NCBI GenBank assembly: GCA_018268395.1
Contig: JAFDWQ010000003.1
Location: 703,353-767,352 of the forward strand
DNA from: Armatimonadota bacterium
Lineage (GTDB): Bacteria > Armatimonadota > Fimbriimonadia > Fimbriimonadales > Fimbriimonadaceae
Length of the DNA: 64,000 nt
Direction: 5' to 3'
Below the pieces are notes generated by a model, which did not search any database, was not told the DNA's origin, and saw nothing but the letters and a program-made list of their open reading frames with translations. Shown in pieces: positions 32,878-41,572 of the stretch. The first letter of the stretch is position 1. Each line of letters begins with the position of its first letter. The position numbers and the translations under genes are program-made.

Positions 32878-33774
32878 GTGTCCTTAGGGACTTCGAAAAG
32901 GGACAAGGCGCACGAGTGCGACATTCTCGGCGTCCCCTTCCGGATCGAGCGTCGGGGAACGGACGGGGATCGCGAAAAGTTCAAGTCTGTAATGGAAAGC
33001 TTGGACGGAGTGGCAGACGCCCTTGGTGTGGGCGGCGCCGACATCTGGCTTGTGACGGAGACGAAGCGTTACGCTTTCCGCGAGATCCTGGGTCTGATCC
33101 GGGGCGTCAAGAAGACGCCTGTGGTCGACGGGAGCGGCCTCAAGCACACGCTCGAGCGTCGGACCATCGAGCGGCTCCAGGAAGAAGGCACCGTCGATTT
33201 TTCTAAGGAGCGGGTGCTTCTGGTCAGTGCGGTCGACCGGTTCGGCATGGCCCAAGCGATCGATAAGGTCTGTCCACAGACGGTCTATGGCGACGTCTTG
33301 TTCGGGTTGGGCCTGCCTCTGAAACTTAAGAAGTACAAGACCGTGTCCCGCTTGGCGTCCGTCCTCTTGCCCGTCGTCACCAGGCTGCCGTTCCAGTGGT
33401 TCTATCCGACGGGAGAGAAGCAGGAAGAGCGAAAACCCAAGTTCCCCGACGTCTTCGCCTGGGCCACGTTCGTCTGCGGCGACTGGCACTACATCCGTCG
33501 CTATGCCCCGGACGATCTCAAAGGCAAGACCGTCATGACCCAGACCCTCCGGTCGGCAGATCTGGAGTGGCTCCGCACGACGGGAGCCCGGCGGGCGATC
33601 GCGACCACACCAGAGATGGGGGGCGAAACCTTTGCGACGAACGTCATGGAAGGGGTGCTGGTCACGCTCATCGGTAAGCCCCTGGAGTCTATTACGGACG
33701 AGGACTACCTGTCGAAACTGGCCGAACTCGGTTGGAGACCGACCGTTTTCGAGCTTCAGGGCGGGTCAGTCTAG
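32878..33774 (+). CDS. Quinate 5-dehydrogenase-like protein
   Basis: A 298-residue cytoplasmic protein resembling proteins annotated as quinate 5-dehydrogenase in Thermus and related bacteria: VSLGTSKRD at the start, EILGVPFRIERRGTDGD, GVGGADIWLVTETKRYAFRE, TPVVDGSGLKHTLERRTIERL, and the C-terminal TPEMGGETFATNVMEG. It lacks the classic dehydrogenase glycine fingerprint at the N-terminus, so the annotation is by family only. A GTG start follows a weak ribosome site; in-frame sequence upstream is open but has no start codon before the ridA stop. Shares its transcript with ridA; a link to aromatic acid metabolism is plausible (aroA lies 2.5 kb on). Confidence 0.72.
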   Translation: MSLGTSKRDKAHECDILGVPFRIERRGTDGDREKFKSVMESLDGVADALGVGGADIWLVTETKRYAFREILGLIRGVKKTPVVDGSGLKHTLERRTIERLQEEGTVDFSKERVLLVSAVDRFGMAQAIDKVCPQTVYGDVLFGLGLPLKLKKYKTVSRLASVLLPVVTRLPFQWFYPTGEKQEERKPKFPDVFAWATFVCGDWHYIRRYAPDDLKGKTVMTQTLRSADLEWLRTTGARRAIATTPEMGGETFATNVMEGVLVTLIGKPLESITDEDYLSKLAELGWRPTVFELQGGSV

Positions 33775-34176
33775 TTCGAGCGATTTGAACCGGAGCTCGG
33801 ACGACGGGATGTCGGCCGTGAGCGTCCGGTAAGCCCAATTGACCCTTGCCTGGAGTTTCAGCGCCATCGAGGCCTCCTCGCTCCCCTCCGGAAAGTTGGC
33901 GGGGTTGCTGCGCTTGTTGAGGCGGTCGAACGCCTTGCGGACGTCGTCCAGTCCGGCTTCCTCGGTCACCCCAAGGATGCCGCGCGCCACGGCTTTCGGG
34001 TCCGCGGGCCTGGACACGGGCTCGGACGCCTCGACGGACTCGCCGGCATCGGATCCTGTCCGGGCGTCGTTCGTTTTGGGCTGCCAATACTGGTCGAGGT
34101 CGGACGAGCGGATCCGGTCCCACTCGTGGTTGATGTAGCCTCGGAGCAGGTCGTACGCGCGGCGGATCTCACTCAT
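33766..34176 (-). CDS. Small J-domain-like protein
   Basis: A 136-residue protein. Residues 1-60 are helical (YDLLRGYINHEWDRI); residues 75-125 (LGVTEEAGLDDVRKAFDRLN, then SEEASMALKLQARVNWAYRTL) follow the J-domain pattern of helix II and III, but the HPD loop is absent (NKRSNPANFPEGS replaces it), so it should not stimulate an Hsp70 ATPase. It is the last gene of a five-gene operon; its ATG overlaps the coiled-coil gene stop (ATGA). Role unknown. Confidence 0.65.
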   Translation of the reverse strand: MSEIRRAYDLLRGYINHEWDRIRSSDLDQYWQPKTNDARTGSDAGESVEASEPVSRPADPKAVARGILGVTEEAGLDDVRKAFDRLNKRSNPANFPEGSEEASMALKLQARVNWAYRTLTADIPSSELRFKSLELD

Positions 34177-34826
34177 GACGTCACTTCCAATTCTGCCTGG
34201 ACCTCGTCGAACGAACGGCCAAGTCCCTTCAGCCGCGAAACGACGTCGCCGAATTCGGCTTCTTCCCACTGGGTGCCGCTGTGGACGGCGCCTGCGGAGA
34301 GCCTGGCTTTGAGTTCGGAGAGCGTCGCTTCGGCCTCCCGCAGTTTGCCGTCGATCTCCTTGACCTTAGCCTGGGCCGCGTCGTACGACTGCAGTTCCCG
34401 GCTCCGGGCTTCCATGGCCGACTCGAGGGCCGACCGTTCGGAGTCGGAAGCGGCCTCGACGTATTGGCGCTGTAGCCGGTTGTAGTTCGTTTCGGCCTCG
34501 CCACGGCCCTTGAGTCCCCGCTTCAAGGATTCGCGGGCTTCCACGAGCCGCATCGCGTGCTCCAGGACGGCGTCGGCCTCTGAGACCGCTTCCGCCGCGA
34601 TGATCTTCACCTCCGGTGCTTTCGCCCTCCGCGAAAGGTCGTCCAGCCCGTCCCGCAGTTGGCGGATCGGTCGGAGCAGCCACCGGGCTTCCTCGCCGAG
34701 GCCGGTCTGGCCCGACGACTTCGATCCTGCGGACCGCAAGGCCGCCACCAGTGCGATGACGAGGAACAGGAGGACTCCCAGCGCGACGATCGCGAAGAGT
34801 CCGAAGGACGCCAAGCCGAAACTCAC
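34173..34826 (-). CDS. Membrane-anchored coiled-coil protein
   Basis: A 217-residue protein with one N-terminal hydrophobic stretch (residues 8-33: FGLFAIVALGVLLFLVIALVAAL), then long charged coiled coils (IIAAEAVSEADAVLEHAMRL, QYVEAASDSERSALESAMEARSR, KVKEIDGKLREAEATLSELK). Overall it looks like a tail-out anchored spacer, or a PspA-like protein lacking that family's signature. The GTG start overlaps the barrel gene's stop by one base (TAGTG). It may link the outer-membrane barrel and the J-like protein of this operon, but that is inference from position. Confidence 0.65.
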   Translation of the reverse strand: MSFGLASFGLFAIVALGVLLFLVIALVAALRSAGSKSSGQTGLGEEARWLLRPIRQLRDGLDDLSRRAKAPEVKIIAAEAVSEADAVLEHAMRLVEARESLKRGLKGRGEAETNYNRLQRQYVEAASDSERSALESAMEARSRELQSYDAAQAKVKEIDGKLREAEATLSELKARLSAGAVHSGTQWEEAEFGDVVSRLKGLGRSFDEVQAELEVTS

Positions 34827-35698
34827 TAGAACCTCACCACCGCTGAAATCGAAAAGTCTCGGAATCCGAAACCGTCGAACCGGACCGTCGGAAGATAGCT
34901 GATCTTGCCGTTCCCGAAGAGCTCTATCTCGAACGACGTCAGGTCGGTCCGGGAGCTCCAGTCCCGCGACCATCCGACGGTCAGTTTGTCGCCCCGCTCG
35001 TTCGGAGGCAGTTTGAGCCGGACGTCCGAAAGGTCTTTGTCCTCGTCCAACGGTGTCTCCCCACGTCTGAGCGAACCCCATTCGACGGCCACCAGGGCCG
35101 AACCGAGCCGGACCTGAGTGTCCGCGCCAAGGGCGAGCCGATATCCACGGCCGATTCCTGGCGCCGTCTCGACGTCCCGAAACCGGGACATGTCGGTCGG
35201 TTGGATGCCGATATGGTTACCGATCGCGAAACTCAAGCCGATCTCCCCGCCGATGCGGCCGTAGACCGCCCGGGTCCGACCTGATCCGCCGTCGCACGCA
35301 GCCAGCGAGATCGGGGCGTCGTCGAGCAGTAGGTTGGTGTCGAACCGGGCCGCGGCCACGGTCGAACGCAGGATCTCCCGCCGCCCGAAGGGAAGGTACT
35401 GTTTGCCAAGCCTCCACGAGCCGCGCTGTTCGACATAGTATTCGTCCAAAGTGTCCGGATCTCCCGTGTTGTCCACGCGTTGGAAGCGTTGGGCCACGTA
35501 GACTCTGTGGCCCGACTCCAAGACCATGCGCAGGCCGACGAGGGAGTATCGACCGTTCGCATCGTAATACTCGAACAACGACTTCTTGGTGGCACGGACC
35601 TGCCAGGTCGGTCGAAGCTCAAGGAACGGCGCGACGTCAGGCACTTGCGCCGAGACCGTTATGGGGAGCAGCATCAGACCAAGGAGGCGGCCTCTCAA
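34826..35698 (-). CDS. Probable outer-membrane beta-barrel protein
   Basis: A 290-residue exported protein. The start is a TTG at 35698, overlapping the aldolase stop (TTGA); it gives a signal peptide MRGRLLGLMLLPITVSAQ. The mature protein alternates short strands, each ending in an aromatic (FEYYDANGRYSLVGLRMVLE, YLPFGRREILRSTVAAARFD, IGRGYRLALGADTQVRLG) and closes with the strand FGFRDFSISAVVRF, ending in Phe as outer-membrane barrels do. An ATG at 35674 is a less likely start. Its substrate is unknown. Confidence 0.7.
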   Translation of the reverse strand: MRGRLLGLMLLPITVSAQVPDVAPFLELRPTWQVRATKKSLFEYYDANGRYSLVGLRMVLESGHRVYVAQRFQRVDNTGDPDTLDEYYVEQRGSWRLGKQYLPFGRREILRSTVAAARFDTNLLLDDAPISLAACDGGSGRTRAVYGRIGGEIGLSFAIGNHIGIQPTDMSRFRDVETAPGIGRGYRLALGADTQVRLGSALVAVEWGSLRRGETPLDEDKDLSDVRLKLPPNERGDKLTVGWSRDWSSRTDLTSFEIELFGNGKISYLPTVRFDGFGFRDFSISAVVRF

Positions 35699-36345
35699 GC
35701 CAGTCTCCCGTGCAGCGCCGTTCCTTTGAGCTCGGCATAGGCGGACGGAGGCATGGGGACGACACGCCCCAACGTGTTGGCGTAAAGGAGCATCGTCGCC
35801 ACCCGTTCGAGCGTCTCCATGCGGTCGCAAGCGTCCCAAACGTCGCGGCCCAGGGTCGCGGCTCCGTGATGGCTGAGCAGGAACGTCTTGTGGCCGTCCA
35901 AAAACGGGTCTAACCGGTCCGGTAGTTCGTCGGTCCCCGGAAAACCGAACGGGACGGACGCCACGGGGCCGAGGACAAAGGCGGATTCGGGAAGCACATC
36001 GTCGGGCAAGCCTTGTCCGGCGAGACTGAACGCGGTCGCGACGGGCGGATGGGCGTGGACGACGGCTTGGCAGTCGAGTCTCCGGCGATAAGCTCTCAAA
36101 TGCAGCTTGACCTCGCTGCTGGGCCGGCCTTCGCCGAGAGGGCGACCTTCGTCGTCGACCAGGACCAGGTCTTCGGGCCGCATGTCGCCTTTGCAGACGC
36201 CGCCAGGGGTGCAGACGAGCACGCCAGGGGCCAACCGGGCGGACACGTTGCCTTCGCGGGCACCGACGAGGCCTCGTTCCCAGAGCCGGCGGCCGACGTC
36301 GCAAACTTGCGACCTGACCTGAGCCTCGCGATCCACAGAAGGCAT
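35695..36345 (-). CDS. Class II aldolase/adducin family protein (L-fuculose-phosphate aldolase-like)
   Basis: A 216-residue zinc-dependent aldolase-type protein. Landmarks: EGNVSARLAPGVLVCTPGGVCKGD (substrate phosphate-binding and Ser loop), VVHAHPPVATAFSLAG with the zinc histidines (HAHPP), and LLSHHGAATLGRDVWDACDRMETLERVA (third His and catalytic Glu region). Its reaction could be L-fuculose-1-phosphate, ribulose-phosphate or related ketose cleavage; the pocket is not diagnostic. Its ATG is joined to the aroA stop (TAATG) and its stop to the next TTG (TTGA). A second family member, MtnB, lies at 62666-63271. Confidence 0.85.
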   Translation of the reverse strand: MPSVDREAQVRSQVCDVGRRLWERGLVGAREGNVSARLAPGVLVCTPGGVCKGDMRPEDLVLVDDEGRPLGEGRPSSEVKLHLRAYRRRLDCQAVVHAHPPVATAFSLAGQGLPDDVLPESAFVLGPVASVPFGFPGTDELPDRLDPFLDGHKTFLLSHHGAATLGRDVWDACDRMETLERVATMLLYANTLGRVVPMPPSAYAELKGTALHGRLA

Positions 36346-37670
36346 TATGGCAGGCCCGCCCCGTCGTGCCGAAGCCGCCGAAGGTCGCTTTCGAACGCCG
36401 GGTAACTCGTGTCGACCGATTGGGCGTTCAGCACGGTCGTCTCGCCTGTGGCAACGAGGCCTGCGACCGCGAACGCCATCGCGATCCGATGGTCGCCCTC
36501 GGCGTCGATGGTCGTGCCCCGAAGCGGAGTGGGGCCGCTGACGTCGAGCCCGTCTTCGTGTTCGATGACGGCGGCACCCATTTCCCTCAGTCCTTCGGCC
36601 ATCGTCTTCAGCCGGTCCGATTCCTTGACGCGCAGTTCGGCGGCGTCACGGATCCGGGTCGTCCCTTCGCATTGGGTCGCGAGGACGGCGAGGACCGGGA
36701 TTTCGTCGACGAGTCGGGGTACGTCGTCGCCGCCGACTTCGAAGGCACGGAGACACCCGCTCCCCGTGACGCGAAGGTCGGCGACGGGTTCGCCCGTGGA
36801 CTCTCGTTCGACGTCCCGTTCGACCGTCGCCCCGGCCCGATGCAAAGCGTCCAAGACGCCCGTGCGCGTCGGGTTCACGCCGACGCTGACGAGCCGGACG
36901 TCGGAGCCAGGGGTCATGGCCGCCGCGACCAGGAAGAACGCGGCGCTCGAAACGTCGCCGGGAACGTCGAAATCCACCGCAGGGATCCGCTGGCCGCCCC
37001 GGACGCCGACGCACAGGTTCCCGTCCCTCATCACTTCGATCCCCAGTCCCTCGAGCATGCGTTCGGTGTGGTCACGGCTCACGGACGGTTCCGACACCCA
37101 CGTTTCGCCTTGGGCTTTGAGCCCGGCCAGCAACAGGCACGTCTTGACCTGGGCGCTCGCGACGGGCGACAGATACCTGATCCCGTTCAGGGTGCGGCCC
37201 CGGATCGAAATCGGCGCGGTGTCCCCTTCGATGGACGCGCCCATGTCACGGAGCGGTCCGACGACCCTCCTCATCGGCCTGCGGGAGAGCGAGGCGTCGC
37301 CCGTCAACCGGCAGTCCAGACCGGGGACCGAAGCCAGGACTCCGGCGAGCAGGCGCATCGACGTCCCGCTGTTGCCGCAATAGAGGTCGACGTCTGGAGA
37401 CGACCAGGGCCTTTCGCGGCCGACGATCGCAAAGCGGGCGGACCCGAACTCGCCCGGTTCGAAGAACTCGATGTCGGCGCCGCACTCGCCGAGACACTCG
37501 GCGGTGGCCATACAGTCCTCCCCGATCAGCGGGTCGCCGATGCGGCTGGGCGACTCGTCCGCCATCGCCGCCAGGATCAAGGCCCGGTGGGTCATCGACT
37601 TGTCGCCAGGCGGCCGGACGGTCCCCATGAGGCGTTGAACCGGACGGACGCGGAGGGTACGGGCTTCCAC
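36345..37670 (-). CDS. aroA: 3-phosphoshikimate 1-carboxyvinyltransferase (EPSP synthase)
   Basis: A 441-residue enzyme that adds phosphoenolpyruvate to shikimate 3-phosphate, step six of the shikimate pathway. Motifs: LMGTVRPPGDKSMTHRALILAA (residues 14-35) with the catalytic Lys, LYCGNSGTSMRLL, RPMRRVVGPLRDMGA, DVPGDVSSAAFFLVAAA, and KESDRLKTMAEGLREMG. Residues at glyphosate contact are not decisive here. It starts at a GTG; CAAACT lies seven bases upstream. It heads an operon of five overlapping genes, and is divergent from the Bax-inhibitor-like gene. Confidence 0.93.
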   Translation of the reverse strand: MEARTLRVRPVQRLMGTVRPPGDKSMTHRALILAAMADESPSRIGDPLIGEDCMATAECLGECGADIEFFEPGEFGSARFAIVGRERPWSSPDVDLYCGNSGTSMRLLAGVLASVPGLDCRLTGDASLSRRPMRRVVGPLRDMGASIEGDTAPISIRGRTLNGIRYLSPVASAQVKTCLLLAGLKAQGETWVSEPSVSRDHTERMLEGLGIEVMRDGNLCVGVRGGQRIPAVDFDVPGDVSSAAFFLVAAAMTPGSDVRLVSVGVNPTRTGVLDALHRAGATVERDVERESTGEPVADLRVTGSGCLRAFEVGGDDVPRLVDEIPVLAVLATQCEGTTRIRDAAELRVKESDRLKTMAEGLREMGAAVIEHEDGLDVSGPTPLRGTTIDAEGDHRIAMAFAVAGLVATGETTVLNAQSVDTSYPAFESDLRRLRHDGAGLP

Positions 37671-37729
37671 GGGGAGCAGTTTGACGGGACCGTCTTGGCC
37701 CCAACGGACGATGGGACCTGAAGCCGGGG

Positions 37730-37735
37730 CATACT
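37730..37735 (+). promoter_or_regulatory. Candidate -10 element (CATACT) of the Bax-inhibitor-like gene
   Basis: CATACT lies 29 bases upstream of the ATG, giving a leader with an AAGGA ribosome site; no clear -35 box. Confidence 0.3.
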
Positions 37736-37764
37736 TTCAGGAGTCTGCAAGACGAAGGACGAGC

Positions 37765-38502
37765 ATGTTCCGTACACAGAACCCTACACTCAAGTCGCGG
37801 ATCTTCGAAGAAGCGTCCGGTTCCGGCGTCATGACGCTCGGAGGCACGATGGTCAAGACCGGCCTGCTGTTGCTCCTCCTGATCGTCGGTGCGGTCGTCG
37901 GCTGGATGTCGCAGAGCATCGTCCTCCTGATCGCAGGCGTCGTCGGAGGGCTCATCCTCGCGGTCATGACGAGCTTCAAACGCGAGTGGTCGCCTGTCAC
38001 GGCCCCCCTCTACGCCGTCGTGGAAGGATTGGCGGTCGGGACGATCTCGGTGGTCTACAACGCCAACATGGCGAAGACCCAATATGCCGGCGCCGTTCCG
38101 CTTGCGATCTTGGGAACGTTCGTCGTTCTCGGGGTCATGCTGGCGCTCTACGCGACCCGGATCATCAAGGTCACCCAGACCTTCATGGCCGTTGTCGCCG
38201 GAGCGACGCTCGCGATCGGGATCACCTACCTGTTCACTTGGATCGGCGGGATGTTCTTCAAGGGTCTTTTCAGTCTGCCGATCTATCAGAGCGGGCCGAT
38301 CGGGATCGGATTCAGCGCGTTCGTCATCGTGTTGGCCGCCCTCAACCTCGCGATGGACTTTCAGGTCGTAGAGAGCGGGGTCCAGAGCCGGGCGCCGAAG
38401 TACATGGAATGGTACGCAGGCTTCGGCCTGCTGGTCACCCTCGTCTGGCTGTACCTGGAAATCCTGCGGCTCATGTCCAAGTTGGCGGGATCCCGACGCT
38501 GA
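37765..38502 (+). CDS. Bax inhibitor-1/YccA family membrane protein
   Basis: A 245-residue protein with seven hydrophobic segments (VKTGLLLLLLIVGAVVGWM, IVLLIAGVVGGLILAVM, TAPLYAVVEGLAVGTIS and so on) and the family's loop FKREWSPVTAPLYAVVEG. The conserved C-terminal APKYMEWYAGFGLLVTLVWLYLEILRLMSKL is typical of YccA/BI-1 proteins. In bacteria these are Ca2+ leak channels or FtsH-protease regulators. The ATG at 37765 has AAGGA five bases upstream; the longer frame back to 37681 is not used. Confidence 0.88.
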   Translation: MFRTQNPTLKSRIFEEASGSGVMTLGGTMVKTGLLLLLLIVGAVVGWMSQSIVLLIAGVVGGLILAVMTSFKREWSPVTAPLYAVVEGLAVGTISVVYNANMAKTQYAGAVPLAILGTFVVLGVMLALYATRIIKVTQTFMAVVAGATLAIGITYLFTWIGGMFFKGLFSLPIYQSGPIGIGFSAFVIVLAALNLAMDFQVVESGVQSRAPKYMEWYAGFGLLVTLVWLYLEILRLMSKLAGSRR

Positions 38503-38562
38503 CGTCCGGTATCGGCAGGCCATCGGTACGCCTTTCGTATTGATCCGGAAGGCGTCTTCGTT

Positions 38563-38568
38563 CATACT
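38563..38568 (+). promoter_or_regulatory. Candidate -10 element (CATACT) of the VPS10/BNR gene
   Basis: CATACT lies eight bases before the ATG at 38577; TTGATC, 18 bases upstream of it, is a possible -35. Confidence 0.35.
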
Positions 38569-38576
38569 GCCCGACA

Positions 38577-41459
38577 ATGTTCGTGATCCCGGTCGCGTTG
38601 GCGCTCATCGCCCAAGACCAGTCCCAGCTCACGCGCCCGGTCTCCAAGGGCGAGGTCAAAGCCAAGCTTCACACCCCTGACGTCGTCGGGATGTCCGCCG
38701 CAGACCGCGAAGCCGGATACAGACGGCGGCTCCAAATGGAGTCGGACTCGGTGTTCCAGCGCGTCATGTGGAGATCGATCGGCCCCGAGGTCCAAGGCGG
38801 GCGAGTCATCGATATCGAAGTCCCGAGGGGCGTTCCCAATCGGCTCCTCGTCGCTTATGCGACGGGCGGGCTTTGGTCGACCGAAGACGACGGGGTGACG
38901 TGGACGCCGCTCTTCGACGGACAAAGTTCGTTCGGTATCGGCGACTTCGCGGTCTCGAAGAACGGGGACACGATCTGGCTGGGGTCCGGAGAGAACAACA
39001 GCCAACGGACGAGCTATGCCGGGACGGGCGTCTTCAAGAGCACCGACGCGGGCAAGTCTTGGACCAACGTCGGATTGCCCGAGAGCCACCATATCGGTCG
39101 CGTCGTCATCGACCCTCGGGACGAGAACACGGTCTGGGTCGCCGCGCTCGGCCATCTGTACTCGCAGAACGAAGAGCGCGGCGTCTACAAAACGACCGAC
39201 GGCGGCAAGACGTGGAAGCAGGTCTTAAAGGTCGACCGTTACACGGGCGCCGTCGACCTTGCCATGGACCCGCGCCGCTCGGACGTCATGTACGCCTCGA
39301 CGTGGGACAGGGACCGTCGGGCCTGGAACTTCCGCGAAGGCGGGTCGGGATCCGCAGTCTGGAAGACGACCGACGGCGGCAAGACCTGGAAAAAGGTCAC
39401 CGCTTTGCCCCACGACGGCGATGCCGGACGCATCGGCCTGGCGGTCGCCGCCTCGAAGCCGGACACGGTCTATGCCTTCTACGACAACCAGAACGCCGAC
39501 GAGGAGTCCATCGGGCGCGACGAAAGGACGGCGGCGGGCCGTCTGACCTTGATGCGCTACGTGCGCACGCCGCTCGACGTGTTGCTCAAGGTCGAAGAGT
39601 CGAAGCTGAAGACCTTCCTCACGAGCTATCTTCCGCGCGAGGAAAAGGCTGAAGACGTCTTAGCGCGGCTGAAGGACGGGAAGCTGGACAAGAAGGGCTT
39701 GGACGAGCTGTTCAAGAAGCGGAGCCCGAACGTGTTCCAGATGCGGTTACGCGAAGCCGAAGTCTTCCGTAGCGACGATGCGGGCAAGACTTGGAAGAGC
39801 GTGAGCGGCCCGCTCGGCGAGCACGGCGGCTACTATGGCGGCCAAATCTCGGTCGATCCGACCAATCCGGACGTCGTGTACATCACGGGCGTCCTGTTGC
39901 TGCGCAGCAAGGACGGCGGCAAGACCTGGGCCTCTACGGCCAGAGAGAGTCACGTCGACTTCCACGTCGTGCGCTTCCACCCAGACGATCCCCGCCGGAT
40001 TTGGGAGGGGTGCGACGGCGGGCTGTACTACAGCGGCGACGGCGGCGACCACTGGCGCATCATCAACAATCTGTCCGTCGGCCAGTTCACGACCATCGCC
40101 GTCGACGACAAGACGCCGTACAACGTCTATGGCGGGCTCCAGGACAACGGGACGATGAAGGGGCCGAGCACGTACGTGTCCGGCCGGTCCGATCCGAACT
40201 CATGGAAGGACATCGGCGGAGGCGACGGAAGTGCGATCGCGATCGACCCGAGGGGCGGTGGGGACACGGTCTACATCGCCAGCCAGTTCGGCGACCACTC
40301 TGCGATCGACCAGAAGACCAACGAGCGGTGGAACGCCCGGCCGACGGGCGAAGGGCTTCGGTTCAACTGGATCTCTCCGATCCTGATCTCGCCGCACCAT
40401 CCGGACATCGTCTACGTCGGAAGCCAGAAGCTCCACCGTTCGTTCAACCAAGGACGGCGGTTCGAAGCGATCAGCGGCGACCTGACCAAGAACCGTCCTC
40501 CCGGCAACGTCCCTCATTCGACGTTGACGACGGTCAGCGAGAGCCCGTTCAAATTCGGCGTGGTCTACGTCGGAGCGGACGACGGTTCGGTGAAGATGAC
40601 GCCGGACGGCGGCAACTCCTGGGTCGACATCGCGACCCCTCGGCCGGACAACTGGGTAACTAGGATCGTCGCCAGCAAGTACGACGCCGGGACGGTCTAC
40701 TGTTCGCAGAACGGTTATCGCCAAGACGACTTCGCTCCTTACGTGTGGCGGTCGAAGGACTACGGGAAGACCTGGGAATCGATCTCGGGAGACCTACCCG
40801 CGGAATGCGTCAACACGGTCCGTGAAGACCCGAACAAATCCGGGTTCCTCTATGTGGGGACCGATATGGGCGTCTATGTGTCGACGGACGGCGGTTCGCA
40901 CTGGACGCCGTACGGTGGCGGAATGCCGCATACGCCCGTCCACGACTTGGCGATCGCGGCCAAGGCGAAGGAAATGGTCGTCGCGAGCCATGCACGGTCG
41001 GTCTGGGCCGTATCGCTCGAGCCGCTATACGACTTGACCGACGAGATCCGGAAGAAGGACTTCCACGCGTGGTCGGTCGACGAGGTCACGGCCAGCGAAC
41101 GCTGGGGCATGCCCGCGTCCGAATGGGAGAAAGCGCCGCGGACCGAGCCGCGGGTCCAACTCAAGTTCTTCACTCATTGGCGCGGCAAAGGCAAGCTGGT
41201 GCTGAAAGGTGCGGACGGCAAAGAGTTGAAGTCAGAGGACTACGTCGTGGCTCCGGGATACAACTTTGCCACGATGACCCTCCTGATCAAACCGGGAAAT
41301 CCGGACGCCAAGCCGGACTTCAGCGTGCCGAAAACGGCCGAAGACGTGCTGAAAGACCCCTACGCGGCCCGCAGGGCGACGTACGTCTCGAAAGGCGACT
41401 ATACGGTCGAAGTGCAGGTCGAAGGTAAGGTCGGCGTCATCAAATTCAAGGTGTCGTGA
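38577..41459 (+). CDS. VPS10/sortilin-like BNR-repeat beta-propeller protein
   Basis: A 960-residue protein, probably exported (hydrophobic start MFVIPVALALIAQ). It is a large beta-propeller with repeated Asp-box motifs: STEDDGVTWTPL, KSTDAGKSWTNV, KTTDGGKTWKQV, KTTDGGKTWKKV, RSKDGGKTWAST, SGDGGDHWRII, STDGGSHWTPY. One segment (residues 325-385) is helical and interrupts the propeller. Such proteins are called 'VPS10 domain-containing' or 'glycosyl hydrolase', but no catalytic residues are apparent, so glycosidase function is not shown. The C-terminal 130 residues form a separate beta-rich domain. A small basic secreted protein follows. Confidence 0.82.
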   Translation: MFVIPVALALIAQDQSQLTRPVSKGEVKAKLHTPDVVGMSAADREAGYRRRLQMESDSVFQRVMWRSIGPEVQGGRVIDIEVPRGVPNRLLVAYATGGLWSTEDDGVTWTPLFDGQSSFGIGDFAVSKNGDTIWLGSGENNSQRTSYAGTGVFKSTDAGKSWTNVGLPESHHIGRVVIDPRDENTVWVAALGHLYSQNEERGVYKTTDGGKTWKQVLKVDRYTGAVDLAMDPRRSDVMYASTWDRDRRAWNFREGGSGSAVWKTTDGGKTWKKVTALPHDGDAGRIGLAVAASKPDTVYAFYDNQNADEESIGRDERTAAGRLTLMRYVRTPLDVLLKVEESKLKTFLTSYLPREEKAEDVLARLKDGKLDKKGLDELFKKRSPNVFQMRLREAEVFRSDDAGKTWKSVSGPLGEHGGYYGGQISVDPTNPDVVYITGVLLLRSKDGGKTWASTARESHVDFHVVRFHPDDPRRIWEGCDGGLYYSGDGGDHWRIINNLSVGQFTTIAVDDKTPYNVYGGLQDNGTMKGPSTYVSGRSDPNSWKDIGGGDGSAIAIDPRGGGDTVYIASQFGDHSAIDQKTNERWNARPTGEGLRFNWISPILISPHHPDIVYVGSQKLHRSFNQGRRFEAISGDLTKNRPPGNVPHSTLTTVSESPFKFGVVYVGADDGSVKMTPDGGNSWVDIATPRPDNWVTRIVASKYDAGTVYCSQNGYRQDDFAPYVWRSKDYGKTWESISGDLPAECVNTVREDPNKSGFLYVGTDMGVYVSTDGGSHWTPYGGGMPHTPVHDLAIAAKAKEMVVASHARSVWAVSLEPLYDLTDEIRKKDFHAWSVDEVTASERWGMPASEWEKAPRTEPRVQLKFFTHWRGKGKLVLKGADGKELKSEDYVVAPGYNFATMTLLIKPGNPDAKPDFSVPKTAEDVLKDPYAARRATYVSKGDYTVEVQVEGKVGVIKFKVS

Positions 41460-41530
41460 GTTCACGACACCTAGATTTTGCTAACATAACGGAATTCGGG
41501 CACCGGCAACCTCACGGGTCCGTTAATCTC

Positions 41531-41552
41531 TACTCGGAGACATCTCCGAGTA
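41531..41552. repeat. Perfect 22-base inverted repeat in the leader of the small secreted protein
   Basis: TACTCGGAG (41531-41539), loop ACAT, CTCCGAGTA (41544-41552): a perfect 9-bp hairpin ending 20 bases before the ATG at 41573. It could be an operator or a leader hairpin that blocks or stabilises the start region. Confidence 0.5.
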
Positions 41553-41572
41553 CGTTGGAGCAGAACCGAAGC

